In this document: one piece after another, positions 35,712 through 44,483 of the stretch
How positions within the stretch are numbered: position 1 is the first letter of the stretch
Layout of the letters: the number at the start of each line of letters is the position of its first letter
Assembly (NCBI RefSeq): GCF_000745485.1
Contig: NZ_JQJK01000014.1
Location: forward strand, 62,001 to 126,000
DNA length: 64,000 nucleotides
Source of the DNA: Methanobacterium veterum
GTDB lineage: Archaea; Methanobacteriota; Methanobacteria; Methanobacteriales; Methanobacteriaceae
Reading direction: 5' to 3'
The notes under the pieces: model-generated
Databases searched by the model: none
What the model saw: only the letters and a program-made list of their open reading frames with translations
Told to the model about the DNA's origin: nothing
Program-made: the position numbers and the translations under genes

Positions 35712-37787
35712 TTAATTTTCAATGCCTTTTCTGACCTCGTCAAGGAATTTTGTCTGGCCAATTCTTTTCATGGTTGCAGCTAGCCGTTCTCTTTGTGGTT
35801 TATCTGCGTATTTATCATAAACCTTCAGAATGTTGTCTATGTAATCTGTTATTTCGTCAACAGTTTTAACTTTAGTGCTTACACCTTCAACAAGCTCTCT
35901 TCCAGCTTTACCTCCTATATAAATCATGAATCCTTCTTCTTTAACTTCCCTTGCTTTGTGCGGACATGCATTTAAACATTTTCCACAGCCAACACATATA
36001 TTGTAGTTGGTGTAAGATGTGTCTCCCCTGATATTAATGGCTTCAACTTTACAAACTTCTGAACATCTTCCACAGCCATTACATTCATTTTCATTAGTTT
36101 CTGGGAATTTTATACCTGCTATTCCTGTATCGTGTATCTGTGGCCTCATGCACTTATTTGGGCATCCGCTCACTGCAATTTTGAATTTATAGGGGGTAGG
36201 TCTCTCTTTGAATTTATCTTCTATAATCTCACATATTCTGGTTGTATCTATAAGTCCGCTACCGCAGTTTTCTTTACCTGGACAGGCAAGTGTTGCCCTG
36301 ACAAGCGGACCTTCTGAACCTGTTACAAGGCCCATTTCATTAAGTTTAGTAACAACATCATCGATATCAAATCCATTTATGCCGTGGAGTTCATATGCCC
36401 CCCTATTTGTCAATTTGATCCTTGCGTTATATTTTTCTGCTATGTCTGCAACTTCTTTTATTTCTTCAGTGGTGTACCACCCAGCTGGTTTTGCCCTGAT
36501 CCTGATGAAATAAGTTTTATCAGCTCTTTTTGAAACGCCGGCATAATCTGAAGCCCAATAAAATGATATATATTCATCATTTTCCTTTCTTCTATTTACT
36601 TCTCTTTGGAACCTTTTTTGTTTGAAGCCCTGAAGTTTTTCAATTTCTTCAACTTTTACGCCTTTTTGAAGATCTAAAGCGTTTTTAATTTCCTCACCTT
36701 TCTTGGTCCTTATTATGATGGTAGAATATCCATTAGGGCTTCCAACAGAACCAATTGAAACATCTGCAAGCTCTGCATCGAAATCTTTGCACATTTTACA
36801 GCCTGCACAGAGCTCTATTTTCTTTAAATCTATTTTTTTCTCTTCTCCATTTGTATATACCAGAAGTTTTCCTTTTTTAACGTTGAATTTTTCAACATCT
36901 TCCATTTTTATATTATTTTCTTTTAATATCTCCTTCATATTTCCATAGTCAAATTTTTCTGTACAGAAAAGTCCTATTAGGTACTCAATTTTGGGAATTT
37001 TTACAGGTTTACCTGTTCTTCCAAGTTCCTCTTCATGCTTTGCAAGGTATGGGAAATATTGAAGTTTTCTAAGTCCGTTTATCTGGCAGGGTAACGCAAC
37101 GATTGCTACTTTTTCGAGGCCCATTTCACCTGCTGTTTTCAGCGCTTCAAGGGTGGATATTGCATATTTAGATTTTGATGTTTTAAGTAAATCATCGGCA
37201 CTTTGAACTATTAATGAAACAGGTTTCCAGTATTCATCACCAACTACAATGGCACCGTCTATCTTTTTTACCTGGAGGAGATGTTTTAAAAAGGTGGTTA
37301 CTGCTCCACCATCCTGTCCTTCAGATGATCCCCTTCCATAATAAAGATCTTTTTCAAATTTTTCCCTTAATTTTATCTGATATTTTCCTGATGAAACCCT
37401 TGGACAAACCTCAAAACACATTCCATGGCCGTTTCGCAGACATTCTTCTGTTAGTTGAGGTCTGCCTTCAAAGGTAAGTATGTTATTTGGACAGATTACA
37501 GTACATGTACCACATTTAGCGCACATGTCACTTTCAACTATTTTTTCAAGTTTCCAGGTATTTTCTTTATTTATCTGACTTTTTGGATACATTTTGGCCA
37601 GCTTTTCTGGAGGTTCCATCATTAAAATTGCTTCACGAATTATAGTTTCATCAACCTCCACATTTTTTGCAGCTGCAATAGCATCTGCACTGTCTAAAAT
37701 ATGGGATTTAAGTTCTTCACCAACTTCTTTCCGCTGATTTGGACTCATATTCCTTGTTACTTTATCTATATAGTCGTTAATGTACAT
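35712..37787 (-). CDS. fsr: F420-dependent sulfite reductase-like protein with HAAS-like N-terminus
   Basis: 691 residues from ATG at 37787 (AAAGGTGACTGG upstream). Order: a HAAS-like helical domain (1-72: MYINDYIDKVTRNMSPNQRK ... PPEKLAKMYPKS); ferredoxin cysteines CAKCGTCTVICP and CLRNGHGMCFEVCP; an FrhB/FpoF-type F420H2 oxidase part with LFCTEKFDYG and CAGCKMCKDF; then a siroheme sulfite reductase with CPGKENC near residue 500 and CPNKC, carrying two 4Fe-4S clusters (CNGCGRCSEVC, CVGCGKCLNAC). Such Fsr enzymes reduce sulfite to sulfide with F420H2, giving sulfite tolerance or sulfur assimilation. The HAAS part is not in the Fsr I know. Four bases after padR. Confidence 0.9.
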   Translation of the reverse strand: MYINDYIDKVTRNMSPNQRKEVGEELKSHILDSADAIAAAKNVEVDETIIREAILMMEPPEKLAKMYPKSQINKENTWKLEKIVESDMCAKCGTCTVICPNNILTFEGRPQLTEECLRNGHGMCFEVCPRVSSGKYQIKLREKFEKDLYYGRGSSEGQDGGAVTTFLKHLLQVKKIDGAIVVGDEYWKPVSLIVQSADDLLKTSKSKYAISTLEALKTAGEMGLEKVAIVALPCQINGLRKLQYFPYLAKHEEELGRTGKPVKIPKIEYLIGLFCTEKFDYGNMKEILKENNIKMEDVEKFNVKKGKLLVYTNGEEKKIDLKKIELCAGCKMCKDFDAELADVSIGSVGSPNGYSTIIIRTKKGEEIKNALDLQKGVKVEEIEKLQGFKQKRFQREVNRRKENDEYISFYWASDYAGVSKRADKTYFIRIRAKPAGWYTTEEIKEVADIAEKYNARIKLTNRGAYELHGINGFDIDDVVTKLNEMGLVTGSEGPLVRATLACPGKENCGSGLIDTTRICEIIEDKFKERPTPYKFKIAVSGCPNKCMRPQIHDTGIAGIKFPETNENECNGCGRCSEVCKVEAINIRGDTSYTNYNICVGCGKCLNACPHKAREVKEEGFMIYIGGKAGRELVEGVSTKVKTVDEITDYIDNILKVYDKYADKPQRERLAATMKRIGQTKFLDEVRKGIEN

Positions 37788-37791
37788 CCAG

Positions 37792-38136
37792 TCACCTTTT
37801 TTCAGAATCCATATTAATTTCAAATTGTTCAACATTCGTGTTTATTGATTTAAAAAATTCCAGCCAGTTTTTTCGAACTTCTCTGCCGTATTCTGTTATT
37901 TGATAATATTTCCGTGGTCTTGAATCTGCAGTGTCCCAACGGCTGGAAAGCAGTTTTTCATTTTCGAGACGTTTAAGCAGGAGGTATAAAGTGCCTTCTT
38001 CAATTTTAAGCTCTGAATTTTTCAGGCTTTTAGTTATATCATACCCATAACGCTCTTTTTCGAGTAAACACATTACAGCAATTTGTATGGCTCCTCTTCT
38101 CATTTCAGTCTCGAATCTTTTGGATATGCGGCTCAT
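37792..38136 (-). CDS. PadR family transcriptional regulator
   Basis: 114 residues from ATG at 38136 (GCGAGGAAT upstream; the TTG at 38169 lies before the site). Winged helix: RRGAIQIAVMCLLEKERYGY, then DITKSLKNSELKIEEGTLYL and LLKRLENEKLLSSRWDTADS RPRKYY as the wing, and a C-terminal dimer helix. PadR genes are commonly paired with genes for HAAS-domain proteins, and the next gene four bases downstream carries a HAAS-like domain fused to a sulfite reductase. The stop codon TGA forms part of the ribosome binding site of that gene. An operator candidate overlaps its own start of transcription. Confidence 0.9.
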   Translation of the reverse strand: MSRISKRFETEMRRGAIQIAVMCLLEKERYGYDITKSLKNSELKIEEGTLYLLLKRLENEKLLSSRWDTADSRPRKYYQITEYGREVRKNWLEFFKSINTNVEQFEINMDSEKR

Positions 38137-38174
38137 TCTATATATTCCTCGCAATACTTTGTAGTACAATAATC

Positions 38175-38214
38175 TATGTGGTACATGATACTTGGTGCTA
38201 CATAGTATATAAAA
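38175..38214 (-). promoter_or_regulatory. promoter and PadR-type operator of the padR-fsr operon
   Basis: On the minus strand TTTTATATA (38206-38214) is followed by TATGTAGCAC and, 10 bases on, GTACCACATA (inverted repeat 38175-38204, eight of ten positions matching), plus an inner ATGTACCACAT. ATGT and ACAT half sites are the usual PadR recognition bases. The inverted repeat covers the predicted transcription start near 38182, so bound regulator would block transcription. Confidence 0.6.
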
Positions 38215-38562
38215 ATATTGTTGAGACTTAAAATTTAAGATAAGTAATATTTCTAAAATGCTTATACTACTGATGATGTGTTATATCATATAAAATCGGA
38301 AAAATTAACAGGTGAATTATTTATTTCTAATTAAAAGAGGACTAATGAATTTTATATGTAAAGTAGAGGATTATATAGTGTTTATTTCATGAAATAGGGC
38401 TGATCCATGTTCATGTAAGTGAAATTATTCCAAGTTATATAATCTTATAATTTGGATATGTGAAAATTACCTGAAGTGAATTTCTGAAAAGTAATATAAA
38501 TTAAATTTTGAGGAATTTAGGATCTGTATAATCAAAAAAAATATTATAAAAATAAAGAAAAG
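38215..38562. other. intergenic region
   Basis: No supported gene. A 15-codon ORF (MNFICKVEDYIVFIS, start about 38345) follows GAGGACTA but ends at once and has no further support. Otherwise A/T-rich. Confidence 0.4.
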
Positions 38563-38970
38563 TTAGATGACTGTAATCTCGTGCTTGAATACTCTCCAGT
38601 AATATTGGGCGGCGGTTAATTTTGTTTTATCATAAAATATATTCATGACTGGACCTATTCCCGCATCTGATCTGTATGTGATTTTAATGCTGTTTTTGGT
38701 AACTTTTGCAAGGGTGAAGCTTTCATGCGAGTTGAGAACGTATTTTTTAGTTTTAGGGTTTTTAGTGTAAAAGGTTCTGTATATCTTTAAGAAGTTGTTG
38801 TTGTACTGGTAAGTTTTCCAGGTTAATTTCGCCCATGTATCATCCTGCCCGTCCCATCCGTATTTTGTGCCGTGGTCTACTACTTTTACTGCTGCTGCTG
38901 GTTCTGCAAATTGAAATCCAACAAAAACCATAAATAAAACACTTAACATCATAAATATACTTTTATTCAT
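38563..38970 (-). CDS. secreted protein, paralogue of the next upstream gene
   Basis: 135 residues from ATG at 38970 (AGGTGAAAAA upstream, so the longer frame from 39042 is rejected). Signal peptide MNKSIFMMLSVLFMVFVGFQ then FAEPAAA. The mature part is beta-rich with KVVDHGTKYGWD, TWKTYQYNNNFLKIYRTFY and TKLTAAQYYWRVFK. About half of the residues match the protein of 39030-39437. Family not recognised; probably attached or free outside the membrane. Sixty bases after its paralogue, likely the same transcript. Confidence 0.75.
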   Translation of the reverse strand: MNKSIFMMLSVLFMVFVGFQFAEPAAAVKVVDHGTKYGWDGQDDTWAKLTWKTYQYNNNFLKIYRTFYTKNPKTKKYVLNSHESFTLAKVTKNSIKITYRSDAGIGPVMNIFYDKTKLTAAQYYWRVFKHEITVI

Positions 38971-39029
38971 TTTTTCACCTATTAATAATTTGAAAATTAA
39001 AAAAAAATAATTTATTGAGTTACTGGTTT

Positions 39030-39437
39030 TTATTCGTACCAATTAAAGAGTTTTGCCCTGTAGACTCTCCAGTAGTATTGTGATGCGGTTAATTTTGTTT
39101 TTTTGTAATTTAACGAGTAAACAGAAGGTTCCATGATATCCTGTACATCTCTAATTTTTATGGTGTCTTTGCTTACTTTTGCAAGGGTGATGGTATTTTT
39201 GTATCCGTATGTGTATTTTGAGTCAAATTTCCAGCGGGTAACAACTACAGTTTTCACGAAATCGTTATTGTACTGGTATGTTGTCCATGTGTTTTGTCTC
39301 CACATACCCTGTGTTTTGTCCCATTTATAAGAAACGCCGTGGTCTACTACTTTTGCTGCTGCTGCTGGTTCTGCAAACTGGAATCCAACAAAAACTGCAA
39401 ATAAAACAGTTAAAACCATAATTGATTTTTTATCCAT
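39030..39437 (-). CDS. secreted protein with structured leader
   Basis: 135 residues. Signal peptide MDKKSIMVLTVLFAVFVGFQ FAEPAAAA, then a beta-rich body (HGVSYKWDKTQGMWRQNTW, TTYQYNNDFVKTVVV) ending TKLTASQYYWRVYRAKLF. ATG is preceded by AATGGTGAAAAT. The leader of about 125 bases contains a 12-bp stem-loop at 39486-39522 whose loop resembles an anti-Shine-Dalgarno sequence, and the promoter has the operator shared with other loci here. Function unknown. Confidence 0.75.
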   Translation of the reverse strand: MDKKSIMVLTVLFAVFVGFQFAEPAAAAKVVDHGVSYKWDKTQGMWRQNTWTTYQYNNDFVKTVVVTRWKFDSKYTYGYKNTITLAKVSKDTIKIRDVQDIMEPSVYSLNYKKTKLTASQYYWRVYRAKLFNWYE

Positions 39438-39485
39438 ATTTTCACCATTTTTACTTAATCAAGACTTATTTTTTTCTCAAGGGGA

Positions 39486-39522
39486 TTGGATAGGGTTTGA
39501 TAGGAGAGGCAACCCTATCCAA
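39486..39522 (-). ncRNA. leader stem-loop with anti-SD-like loop
   Basis: On the minus strand TTGGATAGGGTT and AACCCTATCCAA form a perfect 12-bp stem around the loop GCCTCTCCTATCA, followed by TCCCC. The same plan (stem, loop with CCTCC, tail AATCCCC) occurs at 52236-52335 and 52715-52835. No T-run follows, so here it is probably part of the 5' leader of the secreted-protein gene, though a free RNA ending before 39437 is possible. Confidence 0.6.
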
Positions 39523-39570
39523 CTGAATCTGGATTTAAATATGCATGTACCAATTTACATGTCAAAGTAT

Positions 39571-39600
39571 AATGTAACATTTTGAATATATAAAGTTTTC
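39571..39600 (-). promoter_or_regulatory. promoter with shared operator (locus a)
   Basis: Minus strand: BRE GAAAAC, TATA TTTATATA (39594-39587), five bases, then the palindrome AATGTTACATT (39581-39571). The operator lies just before the predicted transcription start. The same arrangement is found at 47013, 51940, 52342 and 52842. Confidence 0.65.
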
Positions 39601-39899
39601 TATTATTTAATGATTTAGATTAAAATAAAAAAAGCCTTTAAAACCGTATTTTAATGAAATTAATCTATTAATACTAATTTTATTATTTTATATTTGTTAT
39701 ATGCTGATTATGGGTATTTATCCTTTAAATTTTACCAAAAATACCTTAAACAAAGAATATGGTACTGTTATGCTGAATAGTGATCTTTATGTATTAACCC
39801 TCAAAATTCATTCTAAAAACACAAATTTTAAATATATTAAATGTTACATTTTAATTTAAACATGAAAAGAATTAGCACTGTTTCAAAGGGGGGAGTTTT

Positions 39900-40235
39900 A
39901 TTCAAGTTATAGAGTTAAAAAATAGAATTTATTTTGATAAAAGTGATATACCTGCTGAAATTATCGAAAACACTCTAAAATTAAATGAAAAATTTGAAAT
40001 TGAGTTAAATATTTCCCTTAATTGTGGTAACCACTGGATTAAAATATTCAATGATAATTATTTAAAAATGATTAAATTGGAACGAATTACCGGTCCTAAA
40101 ATTGGTTATTTCCTTGATAAAGAACGTATTATATTTAAAACCCTTAAAACTGGAAATACTAAGCTAATTTTAGTAGAAAACAGTAATTTAGGCCCCTATA
40201 AAGAAATAGTATACTGTATTGATATTATAAATTAA
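39900..40235 (+). CDS. chagasin-like small protein, start at ATT
   Basis: 111 residues. The frame has no ATG/GTG/TTG before residue 59 and an in-frame TAG eleven codons upstream of position 39900. GGGGGGAG plus TTTT leads directly to ATT at 39900, giving IQVIELKNRIYFDKSDIPAE, then a segment LNCGNHWIKIFNDNYLKMIK LE, GPKIGYFLDKERIIFKTLKT GNTKLILVE and a closing strand. The spacing of NCGNHW, the GxxxxxF strand and the GxxxLxL strand resembles chagasin-family cysteine-protease inhibitors. No signal peptide. A 16-codon ORF starting ATG at 39862 overlaps the ribosome site. Confidence 0.6.
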   Translation: MQVIELKNRIYFDKSDIPAEIIENTLKLNEKFEIELNISLNCGNHWIKIFNDNYLKMIKLERITGPKIGYFLDKERIIFKTLKTGNTKLILVENSNLGPYKEIVYCIDIIN

Positions 40236-40305
40236 GATACAATTTTAGACTCATATTGTAAATTTTAAGACGACATAAAAATTAATTTGTAAGTATGGTG
40301 TATAT

Positions 40306-41742
40306 ATGGGTATAACGAAAAAAATAGCCAGAAATACATTTTTTTTGGTTATAGCCAGTATTATAAGTTACGTGGCCTATTTTTTGGCTTTAATGTACAT
40401 GGCAAGATATCTTGGACCTGGAGAATTTGGAATTTTATCCGTTGCAATTGCATTTACTGGATTATTTGGAATTTTCACAGATTTAGGACTTGGAATGTTA
40501 ACAGTGCGAGAAGTATCAAAGGATAATGAATTAGCAGAGAAATATATTGGGAATACTACCGCTATGAAATCTGTTTTCTCAATTATTGCCATTATCTATG
40601 TTTTAATATCAACAGTTTTAATGGGTTATGATCCCAAAACAATAACTGTTATTGTTCTTATCACGCTTGCCATTGTGATAAGTTCTTTTTTTACAACTTT
40701 CTTTTCAGTTTTTCAAGCTTATCAGCAAATGGAGCACCAGGCAATTGCCACAGGTTTTGACAACATATTCATGTTTGCAGCAGTTGTTATTGCAATAAGC
40801 CTTTCATGGGATGTTGTTGCGCTTGCATTTATTTATCTAGTTAGAAATGTTCTTGTTCTGGCGTACATGTTTATCATTTATATAAGAAGGTATGAGCTGC
40901 CTAAAATAAAATTCGATCTTTCCTTCTGGAAACCGACCATAAAAGAAGCACTTCCATTTGCTTTATCTGGAATTTTCCTCACATTGTTTATATGGATACC
41001 TTCCATAATTCTTTCTGCAGTGGTGGGTAAAGAAGCAGTGGGGTTTTACGGCGCGCCTAATAAACTTATATATTTCTTTTTATCCCTTTATTCGGTTTAT
41101 ATGGTTGCTGTTTTCCCTGTCATGTCTATTTATTATAAAAAATCAGAAAATTCACTCAAATTTATTTATGAGCGTTCCCTCAAGTACACTCTAATCATAT
41201 GTCTACCAGTAACCATTTTTATTTCTTTAATGGCTCTTCAAATTATAACTGCAGTATATGGAGGTGCATATGGTCCTTCTGCTTTAGCTCTTCAGATTTT
41301 GGTGTGGACACTTACCTTAGTTTCTGTAAGTGGGATATCTGCAAATCTTTTAGGATCAATCAACAGGCAGCTTACAGTAATTAAAATAACTACTGTTGGA
41401 ATAGTCCTGAATATATTATTAGGGCTATTATTGATACATAAGTTTAGTTTCATCGGCGCATCTGTTACTACAGTAGTTACAGATATTTCAGTACTGCTCA
41501 TTATGTTGTATACTCTTTCTAAAACAAATTTTGTGGATAGATCATTATTTAGAGATCTGCCAAAAATAATTTTATCCAATTTAGCAATGGTTTTTGCTGT
41601 ATATTGTTTAAAAGATTTTAATTTAATTATAACAGCTTTTTGCGGATTTATTATTTATTTAACAGCCCTTAATTTCACTAAAATATTTGATGAGAATGAT
41701 TTAATTATTTTTAAGAAAATGTACGGAACTGGAGGTAAATAA
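40306..41742 (+). CDS. Wzx-like polysaccharide flippase
   Basis: 478 residues with twelve to fourteen membrane helices. It starts KKIARNTFFLVIASIISYVA then RYLGPGEFGILSVAIAFTGL, the classical opening of the polysaccharide biosynthesis/oligosaccharide flippase family (MATE superfamily). Likely exports a lipid-linked glycan across the membrane for surface polysaccharide or for AglB-dependent glycosylation. ATG after TATGGTGTATAT. No glycosyltransferase gene is adjacent. Confidence 0.85.
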   Translation: MGITKKIARNTFFLVIASIISYVAYFLALMYMARYLGPGEFGILSVAIAFTGLFGIFTDLGLGMLTVREVSKDNELAEKYIGNTTAMKSVFSIIAIIYVLISTVLMGYDPKTITVIVLITLAIVISSFFTTFFSVFQAYQQMEHQAIATGFDNIFMFAAVVIAISLSWDVVALAFIYLVRNVLVLAYMFIIYIRRYELPKIKFDLSFWKPTIKEALPFALSGIFLTLFIWIPSIILSAVVGKEAVGFYGAPNKLIYFFLSLYSVYMVAVFPVMSIYYKKSENSLKFIYERSLKYTLIICLPVTIFISLMALQIITAVYGGAYGPSALALQILVWTLTLVSVSGISANLLGSINRQLTVIKITTVGIVLNILLGLLLIHKFSFIGASVTTVVTDISVLLIMLYTLSKTNFVDRSLFRDLPKIILSNLAMVFAVYCLKDFNLIITAFCGFIIYLTALNFTKIFDENDLIIFKKMYGTGGK

Positions 41743-41744
41743 TT

Positions 41745-41864
41745 GTTTAAAAATCAGATAATAATGGGCCTTTAGTTGATATGGGGTAAAAGGTGGATCA
41801 AATGAAGGTGAATAAAATATCACATCCCCATATCAAACCAATAGGGTCAACTAATTTATGGTAC
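41745..41864 (-). ncRNA. putative sRNA with 11-bp stem and two CACCTT loop motifs
   Basis: Minus strand: BRE/TATA GAAAACTTTAAATA (TATA 41894-41887), predicted start near 41864. TTGATATGGGG (41836-41826) pairs perfectly with CCCCATATCAA (41786-41776) around a 39-base loop that includes TTCACCTTC and GATCCACCTTTT, both close to the archaeal 16S 3' end and complementary to ribosome binding sites. A T5 run near 41748 may end transcription. It lies convergent to the flippase gene; the operator of its relatives is missing here. Confidence 0.5.
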
Positions 41865-42009
41865 AATTAAAACTTAAACGTTAGTATATTTAAAGTTTTC
41901 TATATAAAAAATTAATCTCAAGATCTAATGTAAATGAATTTAAAAGAGAAAACTAAATTAAAAATAAAAGTTAGGCTTTATTATTTCATAGAAAAAAGGC
42001 AGTGCTTAA

Positions 42010-44433
42010 ATGAAATTACGTGGAAAGACTCTGGTACTCATGGCAGTTATAATCCTGTCTTTAACTGTTAGTTTCTTTATAATTTCAGAGCTGATATTTG
42101 TAGGCAGTTCCTCTGAAAGTGAAAATAGTTATACCAAGCTGGTACTGAATAACACTCTTAATTCATTAAATAATAGTTTAGAATCGTTAAATAACAGTGC
42201 AAATGATTGGTCAAGCTGGAATGATGCTTATTACTATGTTAATGGCGATAATCCTAACTTTTTAAATAAAACACTTGTTAATGATGCGTTTTTAAAATTG
42301 AATATTGATTTTATATTATTTGCAAATAATGACGGTAAAATAATTTATGCAGAAGCATATAATAAAACAAGCCAGAAAGAGATAAAAATATCTTCCAATA
42401 TGACTCAAAGTCTAAAAAATAATGGCTTAATGTTGGATACAAGTAATAATAAAAGTTTATCTGGGATTATAATTATTAATGGAATCCCTATGATCGTTGT
42501 TTCAAATCCTGTTTTAAAGAGCAATGGGGAAGGCCCATCACACGGAACTCTAATTATGGGAAGATTCTTAAATCAGGATATGTTGAGTAGTCTTTCTAAC
42601 AGTGGGCTTGTTTCTGTTCAACCAGTTACTGATACAGATGCACCCTCTGATTTTTTGAATGCCATGTCACATTTATCAAATGAGACACCTGTTTATGTAA
42701 CTAATTTAAGCCATGACTCCGTTGCAGGATACAGTGTTTTAAAAGGAGTTAATGGCAGCTCTAATCTTGTTTTAAAAGTTGAATTACCTCGTTTTATCAA
42801 CAATGATTATGAAAACGCTATTTTTTATCTTATACTGTCTTTAATTATAATGGGATTTCTGGCAGCGATGTTTATCACTTATTACCTTGATAAGAATGTT
42901 CTGTACAGGCTGGATCAAATAATAGAAAGTATTACTGGAATAGGTAAAAAGAATGATTTATCTAAACGAGTACCTGTTTTAGGCAACGATGAACTGGCTG
43001 ATTTATCGACTTCTGTAAATAATATGTTAGGATCTCTTCAGGAATCTAATTCTAATTTAGAAAAGAGCGAAGAAAGATACAGGATGATATTTGAAAATAC
43101 AGGCACTGCAATGGTTATAATCGGGGAAGGCATGGCCATAAATCTTGTAAATGATGAATTTGAGAAAATGACTGGGTTTTTAAAGGGTGAAATTGAAAAT
43201 AAAAAAAATCTAATGAATTTTGTTGTCAAAGATCATCTGGATAAAATTGAAAATCACCATAGCTTCAACGAATTTAAAGACAAAAACACACTTAATAGTT
43301 ATGAAGTGCAGTTAAAAACTAAAAATGGAGATATTAAAGATTTATTTGCAACATTTGGGTTTATTCCTGAGACTAAACAGGCTTTAATATCGTTTATAGA
43401 TGTTACTGATCGTAAAAAAGCAGAAGAAGAATTAAAAAGACATGCTGCGTTATTAGATATTTCATATGGGGCTATTTTTTCATGGAGTTTTGAAGAGGGC
43501 ATATTATCGTGGAATCAGGGTGCTGAAAGGCTTTATGGATATAGTAGGGGAGAAGCTGCTGGTAAAATTAGCCATGAACTGCTTAAAACTAAGCATCCGC
43601 AAGGATGGGATGATTTCATGGAAAAATTGGATAAATATGATATGTGGACAGGGGAATTGATTCATACAACTAAAAACGGCGAAGAACTTATTATGGAAAG
43701 CAGGCAGCAGTTAATTCAAGATTCTCACGGCAAGAATATTGTTATTGAAACTAACCGTGATATTACAGAACGTAAAAAATCAGAAGATAAAATAAAGGCA
43801 TCTCTAAAAGAAAAAGAAGTACTGCTTCGGGAAATACACCACAGAGTAAAAAACAACCTGCAGATAATTTCAACCCTTCTTCAACTTCAAGCTGATGAAA
43901 TCACTGACCACAATACCCTTGAAAATTACAGGGAAAGTGAAAACCGTATCCAGTCTATAGCTTTAATTCATGAAAAAATGTACCAGTCAAGGGATATTTC
44001 CAATATTGATTTTACAAGTTACATAAAGAGCTTAATAAATGATCTTATGTATTCCTATGATGCCGATTCAAGAAATATTAAATCTGTAATTGATACAGGT
44101 AACTTTTTATTCAGTATTGAAACGGTACAACCTCTGGGTTTAATAGTCAATGAAATTATTTCAAACAGCTTAAAATATGCATTTAAAGATAAAAATGAGG
44201 GCACTATTCTAGTTAAACTTCAAAAAATGCATTCTAATAATTTTAAGCTTACTGTTAGTGATAATGGTATGGGATTTCCTGAAAATATTGACTTTAGAAA
44301 TACCAGCTCATTAGGGCTTCAATTAGTAAATGAACTGGTAAAACAGCTTGAAGGGAATATAGAACTTAATATAGATAATGGAACTGAATTTGTAATTGTA
44401 TTTAAAGAACCAGAATATAAAAAAAGGGTCTAG
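42010..44433 (+). CDS. CHASE4-HAMP-PAS-PAS histidine kinase
   Basis: 807 residues. Membrane helix 1 (residues 8-30), extracytoplasmic CHASE4 domain to about 270 (NSANDWSSWNDAYYYVNGDN), helix 2 (about 272-294), HAMP (YYLDKNVLYRLDQIIESITG), two PAS domains (about 350-465, 480-590) and a HisKA_2-type dimerisation box EIHHRVKNNLQIISTLLQLQ with His about 610, then HATPase_c (IVNEIISNSLKYAFKDKNEG, DNGMGFPENIDF). The kinase likely phosphorylates the receivers encoded at 44484 and 46016 just downstream. Confidence 0.92.
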   Translation: MKLRGKTLVLMAVIILSLTVSFFIISELIFVGSSSESENSYTKLVLNNTLNSLNNSLESLNNSANDWSSWNDAYYYVNGDNPNFLNKTLVNDAFLKLNIDFILFANNDGKIIYAEAYNKTSQKEIKISSNMTQSLKNNGLMLDTSNNKSLSGIIIINGIPMIVVSNPVLKSNGEGPSHGTLIMGRFLNQDMLSSLSNSGLVSVQPVTDTDAPSDFLNAMSHLSNETPVYVTNLSHDSVAGYSVLKGVNGSSNLVLKVELPRFINNDYENAIFYLILSLIIMGFLAAMFITYYLDKNVLYRLDQIIESITGIGKKNDLSKRVPVLGNDELADLSTSVNNMLGSLQESNSNLEKSEERYRMIFENTGTAMVIIGEGMAINLVNDEFEKMTGFLKGEIENKKNLMNFVVKDHLDKIENHHSFNEFKDKNTLNSYEVQLKTKNGDIKDLFATFGFIPETKQALISFIDVTDRKKAEEELKRHAALLDISYGAIFSWSFEEGILSWNQGAERLYGYSRGEAAGKISHELLKTKHPQGWDDFMEKLDKYDMWTGELIHTTKNGEELIMESRQQLIQDSHGKNIVIETNRDITERKKSEDKIKASLKEKEVLLREIHHRVKNNLQIISTLLQLQADEITDHNTLENYRESENRIQSIALIHEKMYQSRDISNIDFTSYIKSLINDLMYSYDADSRNIKSVIDTGNFLFSIETVQPLGLIVNEIISNSLKYAFKDKNEGTILVKLQKMHSNNFKLTVSDNGMGFPENIDFRNTSSLGLQLVNELVKQLEGNIELNIDNGTEFVIVFKEPEYKKRV

Positions 44434-44483
44434 TAACGTAGAATCAGTGCTGAATAATTGGATAAATTAACTTAAGGGATAAA

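Noticed and set aside
38970..39042. longer N-terminus of the secreted protein
   Set aside because: The ribosome site and signal peptide begin at 38970; the upstream part overlaps the preceding gene end.
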